Shown: piece by piece, positions 23,605 through 34,466 of the stretch | Layout of the letters: every line of letters starts with the position of its first letter | How positions within the stretch are numbered: the stretch's first letter is position 1 | Source of the DNA: Paramacrobiotus metropolitanus | Taxonomy: Eukaryota > Tardigrada > Eutardigrada > Parachela > Macrobiotidae | Assembly (NCBI RefSeq): GCF_019649055.1 | Contig: NW_026570271.1 | Location: 496,001 to 560,000 of the forward strand | Direction of reading: 5' to 3' | DNA length: 64,000 nt | The notes under the pieces: generated by a model | What the model saw: the letters and a program-made list of their open reading frames with translations, nothing else | The model's database searches: none | What the model was told of the DNA's origin: nothing | Made by a program: the position numbers and the translations under genes

Positions 23605-23680
23605 GAACAAAATCAGCGACGTTCTGAACAAGAGCTGAGCTAACGTAAAATGAACACTCGTGAGGCGAGCATGTGAAAAA
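23605..23680 (-). repeat. Partial duplication of repeat A inside the element leader
   Basis: About 76 bp (GAACAAAATCAGCGACGTTC onward) repeats the inner edge of A1 (23687-23765) head to tail, with CATGTG in place of CATGCG. It is a local duplication in the leader between A1 and gag. Confidence 0.85.
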
Positions 23681-23686
23681 ATGATC

Positions 23687-23936
23687 GAACAAAATCAGCG
23701 ACGTTCTGAACAAGAGCTGAGCTAACGTAAAATGAACACTCGTGAGGCGAGCATGCGAAAAATGCCACAAGATAGCTCGAAAAGAGCGTGTGCAAAACGC
23801 AACAACAAAGCACGCGGCCGCCGCTGAGCCGTGAAAGCGTCCAAACGGCATCCGGTCTGAATGGTGGGCCGGCGGCGAAGGATAGCGGGCATCGCCGACG
23901 TAGCATTAACCTCAATTAACGCGTTAATCGGCAGTT
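23687..23936 (-). repeat. Split direct repeat A1 (element 5' terminus)
   Basis: 250 bp matching A2 at 19337-19586. On the minus strand the element starts AACTGCCGATTAACG at 23936, and the AT-rich host sequence follows immediately on the plus side. Confidence 0.92.
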
Positions 23937-25030
23937 TATACATAGTATATATTTTCATTAATATGTATTATTTATAAACATGTATTATAGATAAATGTAT
24001 TACGTATAAACGATAAACATGTACATATTACTCGTATGTAAATATGTATTATGTATAAGCGCACAGCACAGCACAGCTTTTTCCGCAGCTTATCATTAAT
24101 GCCCTTGCGGTAAAATTTCTACCTGCTCTTAAAATTTAAACTACTGCAACAAAAACTTTCAAAAAACTAGTTTAAGTGCATCATATTATTGTTATTCTAT
24201 GGTATGAATTTCAACTTCGGCAAAAAAATCCTTGATATTCAGAGCACTGCCGGGTTAATAAAGAGTGCCTGTAATGTCAAGAAGCCGGAAGGGGTGCCTA
24301 TAATATAAGAGGGTAGGACCGGGTGCCTATAAGGGTACCCTTATGAAAAAGTCTTAACTTGCTTTACTAACTTCATTGAAATGAAAACTCAGTAACTAAA
24401 AAAAAATACTAAGTAGTACTCAAACCGCATGTATCTGTACTTCTGTAGCCTTTACTGTGTACGTAGATCAAGACTAAGTGCACATGTTACATCTGTTAAT
24501 TTTAAAAAAAAGGAAGCATCACTGAATAGTCGCATTGCAAGATGCAACTACGTTTTCCAGCCACCATTACATTGGCTGAAATAGATAATCAGCTTTCTCG
24601 ACTTTCTGCATACAGAAAAACCTCATAAAATATGGCATTAGTTTAGCTTACGTACACGACGCAAATGCATCGGTAAACATATGCGCAGTATTTCATAGGC
24701 TTTATTGCAGTTAATAAGGCTGGATGTCCGCGTTTCAGGCCGTTCGAATTACAGATATGAGATAGGTGTTCTTCATACACTAAAACTAAAAGGTGCAAAG
24801 AGGACATCACGCAACAGCTTACAATTTTCAAAATAATAATTTATTTTATTGTTTTTATTTTTATCTACAACCATTGCCGTGTACATCAATAAATCCTACA
24901 TCTTTGGAGATGCTACCTTCAGTATTTTCTTTGAAAAACCGTCGTTCCCATGAAAAGTTTTAGCAATATCTGTAGACTTTCAGTTTGCCAGCACATTCGA
25001 AACTGGAAAAAAAGTGGATTGTAATTCACT
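23937..25030. other. Copy B first-intron DNA with CTATAAT repeats, no gene
   Basis: AT-rich. At 24.23-24.35 kb it carries GGGGTGCCTATAAT and GGGTGCCTATAAGGGTAC, related to the cluster at 17.04-17.24 kb. No coding frame is supported. Confidence 0.45.
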
Positions 25031-25033
25031 TAC

Positions 25034-25950
25034 CTTTTTAGTCAATGCGTAAGCATGGGTTTTGAAGCAAGTAGAAGGCAACTGAAAAAAAACTTGTGAA
25101 GAAGGAGAAGCTCGCAAAATGGTGCAAGAGCTGCAGACAGTTTGTTTTCTGCTACATAATCCTTTTGTAATAACAGAGTCAAGATTTCATCCATTGAACT
25201 AGCGCAAAAGCACAGCTTTTTCCGCAATCTGCAAGCAAAACCTTGAAAAACCGAACGAAAATCTGAAGGAAAAGACTGCGGCGATAACAGCGAAATGCAA
25301 TGTGGTACAATATACATAAGAAATATCATCGACCCTCAGAATACTGGTTTCTTGTGTTCTCAGGTAGACTAGGTTCAAAGAATGTTATCAAACAAATCAC
25401 ACTTTGATGTTATCGTGCGTGAGCGTTGTAGTCAAGGCTTTGCCAGCCGGCCTTTGGCGGCTTCGCATGCCTGTTCTTAGTACTTCTTACTGACCGTCAG
25501 ACAGATAAGTAAATAATTCGGCATTGTCCAGCGCGGGTTTGGCGAACGGCTCAAATTTCCACAGTCTTTACATTCCGCTTTAAGTTGTTACCGCCCACAG
25601 GCACACTGCACACAGCGTCTCGTGTTCAGCAGCGGCATTGGCCTGGCCGATGCCGAAAAACAATCTTGTCCTGGCCTTGAGCACGGTAAAGGCTTGGCGT
25701 AAACAAGACCATTAGCCGCGAAGATTACTTACTTCTATATTTGGATAGGTCGAAAAGATCTGAATCTGAAGAGTTTCAGTCTTCTCTGTATCTCTTTGTT
25801 ATGCAGTATTACTGTTCTTATCGCTATGATCTATTACTTCGGAAGCTTTTAGAAGGTACTTTGTATTAGTTTGATACTGTTGTCAAGGTGGATAAGGGCT
25901 ATGTACCGATGAAAAAACGCGCTTAAATTTGTTGTACGAAAATATACATA
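25034..25950 (-). promoter_or_regulatory. Predicted promoter and untranslated first exon of copy B
   Basis: The region aligns with 39152-39950 and 53291-54000 through ordered blocks: GACAGTTTGTT, GCGGCGATAACAGCG, TCTCAGGTAGACT, AATCACACTTTGATGTTATC, GGCGGCTTCGCA and GGCATTGTCCAG. Each copy ends on the minus strand in a good donor (here AAAAAG then GTAAGTGAAT; exon end 25034). Each lies upstream of a family 1 gene whose exon 2 begins with a conserved acceptor. The exon has only a very short ATG frame, so it is probably 5' untranslated. The conservation suggests it includes promoter DNA. Transcript evidence is lacking. Confidence 0.5.
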
Positions 25951-27573
25951 TATCAGGACATAGATCTATCTTATGATCAGCCGTCCCGGTGAATATGGTT
26001 AGATAAAACCACGAAGCAAATTAAAAAAGCGACATTCCCAATATACTTAGCATGTTCCAAAACGATCGCACCTGCATTGTCTTCAAAAAATGATATCTGC
26101 TCTGGGAGCTGGAACCATCGCTCGGATGCCGGTACCGGTACAGACAAGAGTTCAACGTGACCCTAAAGGACTTCTTAAAACACTGTTGCATGGAGCAGTT
26201 AATATGAATCCAGATAGTGTATTAAAAAACTGAATTTTTTCTGCTTAACTTTGAAAAATTAAAGTGTTTAAAATAACGGACTAAAAAATGTTATCTTTAG
26301 CACTGAATTTAAACCAAATTTTTTAAAATTGATCACCCGGAATTCTTCAAAAAGTAAAGTGTACCGGTACATGGGTCCAAATTATTGTTGCGTTAATATA
26401 TTTACATGCACGGAAGATTTCGCCATACACTTTAAAACACAAAAATTGCAAGAAGTATTTTGAAATTCATTTTAGGTTTAAAAAACATTGTGAAACTTTA
26501 AGGTTCTGTGGAAAAACGACCTTGATCATCGTATTCGTTTATTTGCAAATTTTGGAGAAGAGTCGGTTCATAATGAGGATTGTTACGCATACACCGGTAA
26601 GACCTGTCAAGTGAACGGAAGTTGCGTGCATTAGTGGCTTACTGTTATTAGACCAAATAAGAGCAGACGCCATTTTCCATGATGAAAAAACGTCATATGT
26701 GATCAGATTTAATATGTTTCGAATTCGAGTCGGATGCACGTTTTCGGTAACATTCGTTCTGAAACGGCTGAATTTTAACAAGAGCCACCCTATAAGAACA
26801 CCACTATTTTATGGATGATGATTAAGGCTGTTTGTTACCGTTGAACGGAAGTTATGGGATCTGTTTCTAACTTTTTAGTAAAAATCCTTAACCGTAAATA
26901 AAACTTTCTTCTGCTGTTTTTTATATGCTGCTTGTATAAAACACCTGAAGCGTTTAGGGTTCAGATTTGGAAATTTAATATTTATTATAGCAGGCAAAAT
27001 TTAACACTTCTTTGGCTACGATTTTTCAGCAACGAGGCCAACTTTCCTGGTGGAAGTCGCCAGAAGCACACCATTGGTCAGTAAAATAAGTTCATTCATT
27101 CCCCCATAAGGTCAATTAATAAATTTCATCATGCGGACACTGTAAAATTTACTCATTACTCTGTAGATCAGGCCCTGGACTTTCGGCATTCCAAGGTTGC
27201 TTATACGGTTACGACAGCCCTGGTAATTAGTGATAATTTTAGTAGCCAGTACTCTTAACAGAAATATTATTATTATAATAGAAAATATGGTTTCCATTTA
27301 TTTTCGAAAACAAAATGGACACTCAGTACTAAAAAATAATAAACATTACTATCAGAAATAAACAATTTATAATACTAATAAATAATAATTATAATACTGA
27401 TAACAATAATAATAAGTATTTGCAATAACTGGCTTGAAAACCGATTGCTTAGTTCACACGCGTCATCGCCAAATAAAAAAAAGAAATTGAGAAATTGAAA
27501 ACATTTATTCAGAAGCCTCTTATTTTTTTCTAAACCTAAGACAAGCTGTTTTAAAAATTTTAAAACGTTTTTG
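25951..27573. other. Intergenic with a decayed foldback copy
   Basis: Around 26358-26640 there are weak matches to the TTAA foldback family (GTACCGGTACATGGGTCCAAA, and GGTTCATAATGAGG near 26565). The segment 27240-27430 is ATA/TAA-rich. No gene is recognised. Confidence 0.4.
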
Positions 27574-27770
27574 TGTTTTCGCCGGATAGACCAAGGTGTC
27601 GGGGCTTTCGCCGGTTAGACAAAAAGGAAAGTGTTTTCGTCGGTCAAATAGAGGAGAAATTTTTGCAGTCAGACACAGGGGCAAGGATTTCCGCCTTTCA
27701 GAGAGACGAGGGGTGATTTTCGCGGATCAGACAGAAGGATAGGGATTTTTGCCAGTTAGATCGAGGGGGA
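27574..27770. repeat. Degenerate minisatellite, about 30-bp unit
   Basis: About six or seven units follow the pattern TTTTCGCCGGTTAGACA then a G/A-rich tail (AAGGGAAAGG-like). Starts are near 27576, 27606, 27640, 27670, 27700, 27716 and 27745. The units vary, so this is an old array. It is noncoding. Confidence 0.7.
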
Positions 27771-28037
27771 GAGTTGTGACACCAAATGTAAAATATTCTC
27801 AAACAAACCGTTGAAACCAGTGCTAAATAATTATTATTAACTGCTACTCACATTACTATTTATTCCGCATGAAATCTTGTCGAGTTATCCACTCACTAGG
27901 GCACGGTCAGAGGCTCTCCCCTCCAAAAAATTTTATTTTTTGCCCGAAGACAGAGTAGGTACTGGGAATACCTAAAAAAATATTTTCATCGGCAATGGTT
28001 CAGTGGGCGTGGTCAGAACAAATTTAAATGTCGTAAG

Positions 28038-28317
28038 CAGGCCCGTCTTTAGGTTTTTGGAAGGGGGATGCGCAAAACCTCGCGCCAGCTGCGCCAGTTG
28101 GGAAATGGCCGAAAATTTCAGGAAAAACGTAGAAAAGTGGCTCAATAAAGCCACTTTTCTACGCTTTTCAATTGTAATTTTCGTTGCGCCAGCGCCAGTC
28201 GCACTTTCTTGCGCCAGTGCATATGCCAGCTCCCGGCACACCTTTTTCCCGTTTTCTCCCTCCGGGAGTGGGTGGAGTCGCTCGCCTTCCCCCCCCCCCT
28301 CCTTAAGGACGGGCCTG
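28038..28317. mobile_element. hAT-like MITE nested in the 27.9-29.1 kb element
   Basis: The termini CAGGCCCGTC and GACGGGCCTG are inverted copies that start with CAG, as in hAT elements. The flanks GTCGTAAG (28030-28037) and GTCGTATG (28318-28325) form an 8-bp target duplication with one mismatch. The interior contains a strong hairpin (AAAGTGGCTCAATAAAGCCACTTT) and repeated GCGCCAG motifs. The opposite arm of the host element has a single GCCGTATGTG block at the equivalent site, confirming the insertion. Confidence 0.85.
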
Positions 28318-28867
28318 GTCGTATGTATTGCCAATGTATTGACAATACATATGGCATATGTGTATGGACACTGGACAGTATGGTCACGTAGTTCAGTTCC
28401 AGGTTTTGCTGTTATCAATCTTACTGGGGAAAACTCTTATTTTAACTTTTTTTCATTAAAGTTCACTAATAAATAATTGGCTAACAGCGTAAAAGTTTTG
28501 TGATATTGTTGTACTTACCAGCAGGTATACCGGTCCGGTGATAAAGTATGTTCCAAGGCCTGACCAGTGTGTTGCCTCTTATCACTACACTTGCAGCTGC
28601 TTGCAGTCTACACTGGCAGTCTTGTTTCTTGACTAATTTTTAATTGTCGGTAATTGGTTTTGTCAGAAAATCCCGCCGGTATTGGATTTGATTCAATTGT
28701 CCTTCTTACCTGTCCTGGGTTCTGTACGAGTGCTGCACCACGCGCGCCAGCTGGCAAGTACAAAGATTTCACAAAACTTTTTCATTGTGAGCCAATTATT
28801 TAATAGTGAACTTTAATGGAAAAATTTAAAATAAGAGTTTTCACCAGTACGATTAATAACAGCAATA

Positions 28868-28922
28868 ACTACCATACCCAACCATACCATACCCAACCAT
28901 ACCATACCCAACCATACCATGG
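28868..28922. repeat. 15-bp tandem repeat
   Basis: CCATACCCAACCATA repeats about three times with slight phase changes. It lies inside the inverted-repeat element. Confidence 0.85.
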
Positions 28923-29339
28923 AACTACCATACACAAGTGCCGTATATGTTGCCAATACAGAACATTGCCAACACATACGGCACTCAATTAAATTTGTTT
29001 TGGCCACGCCCACTGAACCATTGCCAAAGAAAATACTTTTTTAAATATTCCCAGTACCTACTCTGTCTTCGGGCAAAAAAAGAAACTCTCCCCTCCGAAA
29101 TTTTTCGGAGGGGGGAGCCTCTGACCGTGCCCTGATCAGAAAAACACTGCTCTGTCACGACAATAAGTCACGAGAAAATGTGTTACGACTACGTTGTACC
29201 CGCATGGCTTTAGATTTACTGTTGTACAGAATCGGTAAGGTCTGAGCATCATTTACTTGAATTTAAAACGATTGGGAAAAACGATTCATGAGAAGCTTTT
29301 AGGAACAATACCAATACCAAGCAACTTCTGCGCTTTTAT

Positions 29340-29690
29340 CGCATGCACACTTCACTTCCGGTTAGCATTCTGCGGCTTATAAACATATGCTGTCCCCTTC
29401 ACAGTGGTTGCTCACTTTGAAAGTGGCATGCCGCGTGTAGCACGGGGAACTCTTCGGTTTAGCAAGTATTTGGAGCGGTGTCGAAACCAAAATAATAATT
29501 TACAAACAAATCCGCGTTCTTCCACGATAGGCGACAATTCTGTGGCACTGGTACGGGGACTATCCGTGCCGCGCGCCGATGACGTTGCCTCAGAAAAGGT
29601 ATCCGCGGAACCGTTACGTAAGTCAACAGACTCCTCCGCAGTCACTTCCGGTCGGCGCTACGGCTGCTCGTACAGAATCAAACAGACTGC
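29340..29690 (-). pseudogene. Extra degenerate zinc-finger exon, tandem duplicate
   Basis: The minus strand follows the family 2 last exon from the QPEVT-like segment to the SWKDADLF-like DNA (here frameshifted, reading IVEERGFV) and the NRKS, VHA end near 29345. Its partner exon lies directly upstream at 29734-30226. Several indels prevent translation. Confidence 0.6.
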
Positions 29691-29733
29691 CCTCAGTGAA
29701 AACAGAACCCGGTACACAACAGATTTCGGACAT

Positions 29734-32063
29734 TCAGTCAAGTGAATTCTGCGCCTTCACGGCATGCACCCTGGATTTCCGGTTGGCATTCTGGGACTGA
29801 TGCTTTACAATATGCTGCCCCATTTTCAGTGGTTGTCGACTTTTAAAGTGGCATGCCGTGCAGTACAGTAAACCTTCTGGTCTAACGAAAATTTCGTGCT
29901 GTTTGGATAATAAATGAGACAGAAACAAATCCGCGTCCTTCCACGATAAGCGGCATTAAACGCGGCACTGATACAATGCATCGCTGGGCTGCTAACCGCA
30001 CCGAATTCCGGCGATGATTCCTTAGCGGTACTATCCACGGAACTTTTACCTACATCATCAGGAGCCTCAACCTTCACTTCCGGTTCCTGTTGTCGACCGG
30101 ACATCAGAGCGCGCCGAACACGGTCCGCGTCTACGCCGACTCTTTCGGCAATATTTCTCACAAGGTACTCTCCGCCAAAAAAGTCATCAAAGGAGGAATA
30201 CTGCGGTTCCGTATGCCCATCCGTGTCTGCGAAATAATTGTAACTATGAATTTCAGACTATTATTTTGTTTGTCCGCCAAGGATGACAACATTTCGTGTG
30301 CATAACAATATGACATGTGTTTGGTATAACAGATTGTACAGACCAGCAAAACCGTTCGCTTGCAAAAACGCAGTTATAGTAAGAGCAGTTGTTACATTCA
30401 TGTTTTCCTGTTACAAGGGTCTAGTGATTTTTCAGAATACATGCGTAAAGCTGCTCCGTTGAAAATTGAACTGCAAAACTTTGCGATATCCCAGACATTA
30501 TTCTAAGCAAGACAATGATCTTCGATCAGTATAGTCCCGGACTATTGCATAAAATCCACTTAAAGTAAATGATTACAGTACTAATACAACTTCTAGGGCT
30601 TTATATCGTTTTCTATATATGTATAGTCCTTATTTTGCTGTAAACTGAGTATAATCTTTTTCAGAAGTTCTTTAATTATAGGCTCTAAAAATTACGGATT
30701 GCAAGGCAAAACGGTAAACGGTAATTACGGTAAAGCAACAAAGCTGTTAAGCAACAACAGAACAAAAGTTATAGTAAGAGCTTTTTTTGTTACATTCGTG
30801 TTTTCCTGTTGAAAAGTGAATTGCGTAACTTTGCGTTTTCCCAAACACTACATAAGCAAGACACGAGGTAATTACGGTAAATCAGAAATGTCATATTGTG
30901 AAAATAAATAGTATATTTTTTTTTTACTATGTAAATATGGTTGGCTTCGGCTGTTAATCATTACCCTAGGTTATCTAAAATTATAATTTGAATAATTTTT
31001 CTCTTGGGTACATGCAGATTGACCGATTACACTTACCCTTTGGGTTTCTCCGAAATTCTATTTTTTTCGCGCAATATTATACTTTCGTTCTCAGATTCAC
31101 CTGAATGGTGGTTGGCTGCGCGATCCCGGTGGCCGGGGCCCGCAGAATGTCGCTAGGTCTCTCGCAGGTATCTACGACACGATTTTCTTCCACAACGGCA
31201 TCCCCCTTCGAACGCCTACTGCGCAGAGTCCGGTTGGATCGCGGCGAGCCGCAAAACTGTTCTGCTACAGATACGTGAGCGACACTTCCCCGAGTCACGC
31301 CCCGCCTCTTGGCAGTCTCGGTGCGCCGGACACCGTAGGCCGGCTGCTGTTCAATTTTTGCAATTTTCTCGTCGCCGACCGTCCTATAGACATCCGTTGC
31401 CGCCGCACTATCGCGTTCCTTAAAGTTTTTGCCCGTTTTGCCTAAGGCCTTCCGCACAGTCCCTCAGAGACGTTGACCTTTCTCATGATTTCCGGCCGTG
31501 TGGCCATCGGCGGAGAGATATAAGATCTCCGCCTTCGTCTCTTCACTTATGTCCGGATTATCGCGTTTCTTAAAGGACTTCCCGGTTTCGCGCAGCAGTT
31601 TCTGCAGAGTGTACCTTGATACGTTGACTTTCCGCCGAATGGCCGCTCCCATGTGGCCTTCTTCAAAAAGTGTCAGAATTGCAGCCTTCTGCTGTTGGCT
31701 GAGGCCTGGATTATCTCGTTCTTTGAAACTCAGTCTCTCTCGCTTCAGTACCTTGTTGATGAGGTTCTCGCTAACCTGCACCTTCTGCATAATGCTCCTC
31801 ACTGTACAGTCCTGCTCGAATAAGCGAACGACTTTCTTCCTTCGATCGGTAAGGCAGCCTCCGCGTAGTGGGTCGGATTCCCGCTGATCGGAAGTAAAGG
31901 CGGGCGGATTCCAGAACAGTGTATACGGTTCTCAGCCCAACATGGCACTGCTGGGCAATCTGTCCGTTAGTGTAACTGGAGTGGCGTAGTAAGTAGAGGA
32001 TCTGTTTCTTTAGCGTGCCGCTGAGAGGCTGACCATGTCTTCGCTGTGCTTCCCTTCTATGGT
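29734..32063 (-). pseudogene. Family 2 HTH plus zinc-finger pseudogene
   Basis: The exon structure survives: acceptor at 32065-32064, donor GTAAGTGT after 31037, acceptor ATTTCGCAG before 30226. The start codon is ATA instead of ATG at 32060. Module 1 (TNGQIAQQC) and module 2 lie in different frames, modules 3 and 4 are readable at 31802-31464, and the sixth module and tail at 31457-31077 need a frame change. In the last exon the RNIAERVGVDADRVRRAL helix is intact. The first finger is broken by a frameshift and an in-frame TAA (CGCGTTTAATGC), and the second finger (CTACHF, MGQHIVKHQS) is readable. It was once like the 43.6 kb gene; it is now certainly nonfunctional as encoded. Confidence 0.85.
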
Positions 32064-32889
32064 CTGCGACATCTGTTATTCAAATTTTTAAAACAAATCC
32101 ATCCAGGCTTGCGTAGAAAGTAATAGCTTTTTATGGCTGCCATTCGTGACTTCCATTGGTAATAAAACAGCCGATATAAAGACTGCTTAAGAATTAAGTA
32201 TTCGTACAGTTTCGAGCAGCACACCACTTATACGGCAGGGATAAATACTAAACGATTCCAGTGATAGACAACATCACGTACGGAGCACTTATGTACAGTG
32301 TACAAGTACTCACGTTATTTCCACAGTATAGAATCTTGTCAAGCCATCCACTGAGAAAAATTCTGCGCTCCCAGATTGATAGGCTGTGGAAAAATAAGAT
32401 TGTTTAATGACTGTGCCACAAAACGTAAGTCTTGCATGGAAGAAATCGTGACGAAGAAAACTGAAACACGTCAACATGCAACAGCATATTACAATTAGTG
32501 GATAGAACTAATCAGCACCTAACATTTCAGATAGAATGAAGCGTATATCAATAAGCTTTAAAAGGACCATGGTGTGTCCTTTAACCTATGCAAAAGAGAA
32601 GGGGCATGCAAGACCAAGATCTTGTGTGCTCGTCTTCGCTTCGTTCAAGAACGAGTGACCTGCTTTGCATTGTTTAACTTCCGGTTGTACTGCATTAATA
32701 CTTTGTATTTCGGAGTGAGATATTCGTTTTGGGTCAAAGCCACTAGAATAGACCAGGTATGTTCTAATGGCTTTGGTTCAGTGTTGTGATAAAAATGTTG
32801 CAGCGCGCTAAGCCAACGTTTTGCTGTTGAGCATCATATGCTGCCGAACAGAGTAAGCGTGTACAATAGCATCCATGCCGACTTCCTAA
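32064..32889. promoter_or_regulatory. Conserved upstream region of a family 2 copy
   Basis: A block near 32605-32680 (GACCAAGATCTT, TTCAAGAACGAGTGACCTGC) matches blocks upstream of the other family 2 genes near 45200-45275, 58510-58555 and 62960-63020. A GTGAGTAC donor-like site on the minus strand near 32303 might end a first exon. The conservation is visible; promoter function is inferred. Confidence 0.4.
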
Positions 32890-33960
32890 AATTAACAAAG
32901 TTTCTTACATGGTTTTCTCCACCAAAGAAGTCATCAAAGGAAGCTTACCGCGGTTCCACGTGAGCATGTGTCTTGAGATAATTACAACTTGCTGTTGAGC
33001 TATAGTTTTGCCAGTTCGTCTTAGCTTTTTTAAGTGTCTTTTTGTTTCTTAAGTTTCCTATGTTTTCTTAGGTTTCTTAGAATGCTTAGATTCTTAATTT
33101 CATAATCATTATGTTTCATAGTTTTTCTTAATTTTCTCGTCCCTCCCCTCCGGACGGTCGACGCAGATGCGGCACGGCAATGCCGCACTGGATACTGGAT
33201 AGCAGCGAGGCCAGCGATGCGAAGCGGAGAGAGCGGAGCACCATGGTGCTGTACGAAGCGCCGGTCTAGCTGCTATCTGTACGGGGCGCGGACGGTTGCC
33301 ATGCACCCTTTACAGACAGCTCCGAGGGGACTTCCGGTTCTTTAGACGTATTTAGTATTCACATTATTACGGGGATAATTTTAACCAATAAAGATGCGTT
33401 TTGGAAGCGATTCTATAATTTGCATGTGCGCGATAATGCTTGCCCACTCATGCCCAGTAGTGTAAAAGGGTACCTTTACATATTTCTGCACTAACGCGAT
33501 AGCGCCATTATTTCAGGATCGTGTTAACGCGAGCGACGCTTTACCGACTCACTTCTAACCGCTTGGCCATCTTAGCGGGCCGCACAACTTCCGCCTGTAG
33601 CGGCACGAACAGCACTATCGCATTCTTCAAAGGATTTTACCGGACGCAACACCTTCTGCAGAGAATACTAAGGCACGATGGCCTTTTTCTGGATGCCCGC
33701 TCTCGTTTAGCCTTCTGCAAAAATTAGCTTCACAGCTACCGCGATATTCTATTGGTTAAGGCCGGATGACCCCGTTTCCTGGAACTCCTTCCGGTTTGTT
33801 GCAGATCAACATTTATGGCTTTTCCAACCTCCGCTTTTTTGGTAATGCCACCTATCGTGCTGCCCTGCTCAAACAAGTGGACAATCTGTTTCCGTCGCAC
33901 GTCACGGGAACCATAGAGTAGATGATCGAGTTTCCGCTGGCCGGAAGGCGAGGGCAATGC
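32890..33960 (-). pseudogene. Family 2 relic downstream of copy C
   Basis: HTH module 2 is readable on the minus strand at 33957-33736 (RRKQIVHLFEQG start). Traces of the later modules run to about 33520 (AKMAKRL-like DNA). A fragment of the last-exon start (the SFDDFFGGE-like DNA) sits at 32905-32985. Between them, 33140-33340 is GC-rich with TGCGGCAC fragments that may be the old zinc-finger region. There is no intact frame. Confidence 0.6.
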
Positions 33961-33999
33961 TGGCAGGATTAGGTACCGGCTGTGTAGACCAACTCAGCA

Positions 34000-34466
34000 G
34001 TGCTGGTCTGCCTTTAGTTCTGATGTAGCGGAACCGCACGATGAGTGGATAACCCCGTTCTTAGATTCTACTGGTGTCAGCTTTGACAGCACTGCATGGT
34101 TTGAAAACTGAAAATACCAGCTAACGTTAACTACGATGGCATTCATATATTTTTTTTCGACTAGTAAACCTGGTGCACTGCGACATACTGATGAATCCAA
34201 CTGCATTATGAAAGTGCCCGGTTTGGTGAAAAATACCGAAGCGTTTTTAACTTTTAAAAGCAGTTTTGATTGGTAATGGCAGGAGTTACGAGCAGTGTAA
34301 AATCAAAGTAGCGAACGATGGCAGCTGTCCAATTTTATTACAAGATCATTGTCAATGCGCACAACAAATCTGCACAGTAAAAGCATCATTTCTCAGCAGC
34401 GTATAATGCGCCACAAAGAGACCACGTGCTCACAAACAATAACGAAAAATGGAAAGAGCAACATTA
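34000..34466. repeat. Spacer shared with the regions downstream of copies B and D
   Basis: Contains CAGCTTTGACAGCACTGCA, ACCAGCTAACGTTAACTACG and GATGGCAGCTGTCC in the same order as 15290-15660. No coding frame is supported. Confidence 0.55.

Larger units (their letters stand above)
19131..23936 (-). mobile_element. PAT/Ngaro-like tyrosine-recombinase retrotransposon, 4.8 kb
   Basis: Read on the minus strand, the order is A1, gag, RT-RNase H, tyrosine recombinase, B1, A2, B2. A1 (23687-23936) matches A2 (19337-19586) and B1 (19584-19724) matches B2 (19131-19271) almost base for base. This split-direct-repeat layout is diagnostic of PAT/Ngaro-type elements of the DIRS order. The element begins and ends with AAC, and one AAC joins B1 to A2, as expected if integration uses a circle with a 3-bp core. 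No methyltransferase domain is seen. The near identity of the repeats suggests recent insertion, although the recombinase frame is broken. It sits in the predicted first intron of copy B. Confidence 0.93.
27899..29136. mobile_element. Long terminal inverted repeat element, 1.24 kb
   Basis: The ends are AGGGCACGGTCAGAGGCTC on the left and its inverse GAGCCTCTGACCGTGCCCT on the right. Matching continues inward through the CCCTCC, GCCCGAAGACAGAGTAGGTA and GGCAATGGTTCAGTGGGCGTGG blocks and their complements (28990-29135), for arms of about 150 bp or more. A further inverted pair (28420-28485 against 28790-28855) extends the symmetry. No transposase is seen and no clear target duplication was found. 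It hosts the nested MITE at 28038-28317 and a 15-bp tandem repeat. Confidence 0.85.

Noticed and set aside
27972-28476. Frames of up to about 157 codons on both strands
   Set aside because: They run through the nested MITE and its host element, whose inverted structure explains them; no protein motif.
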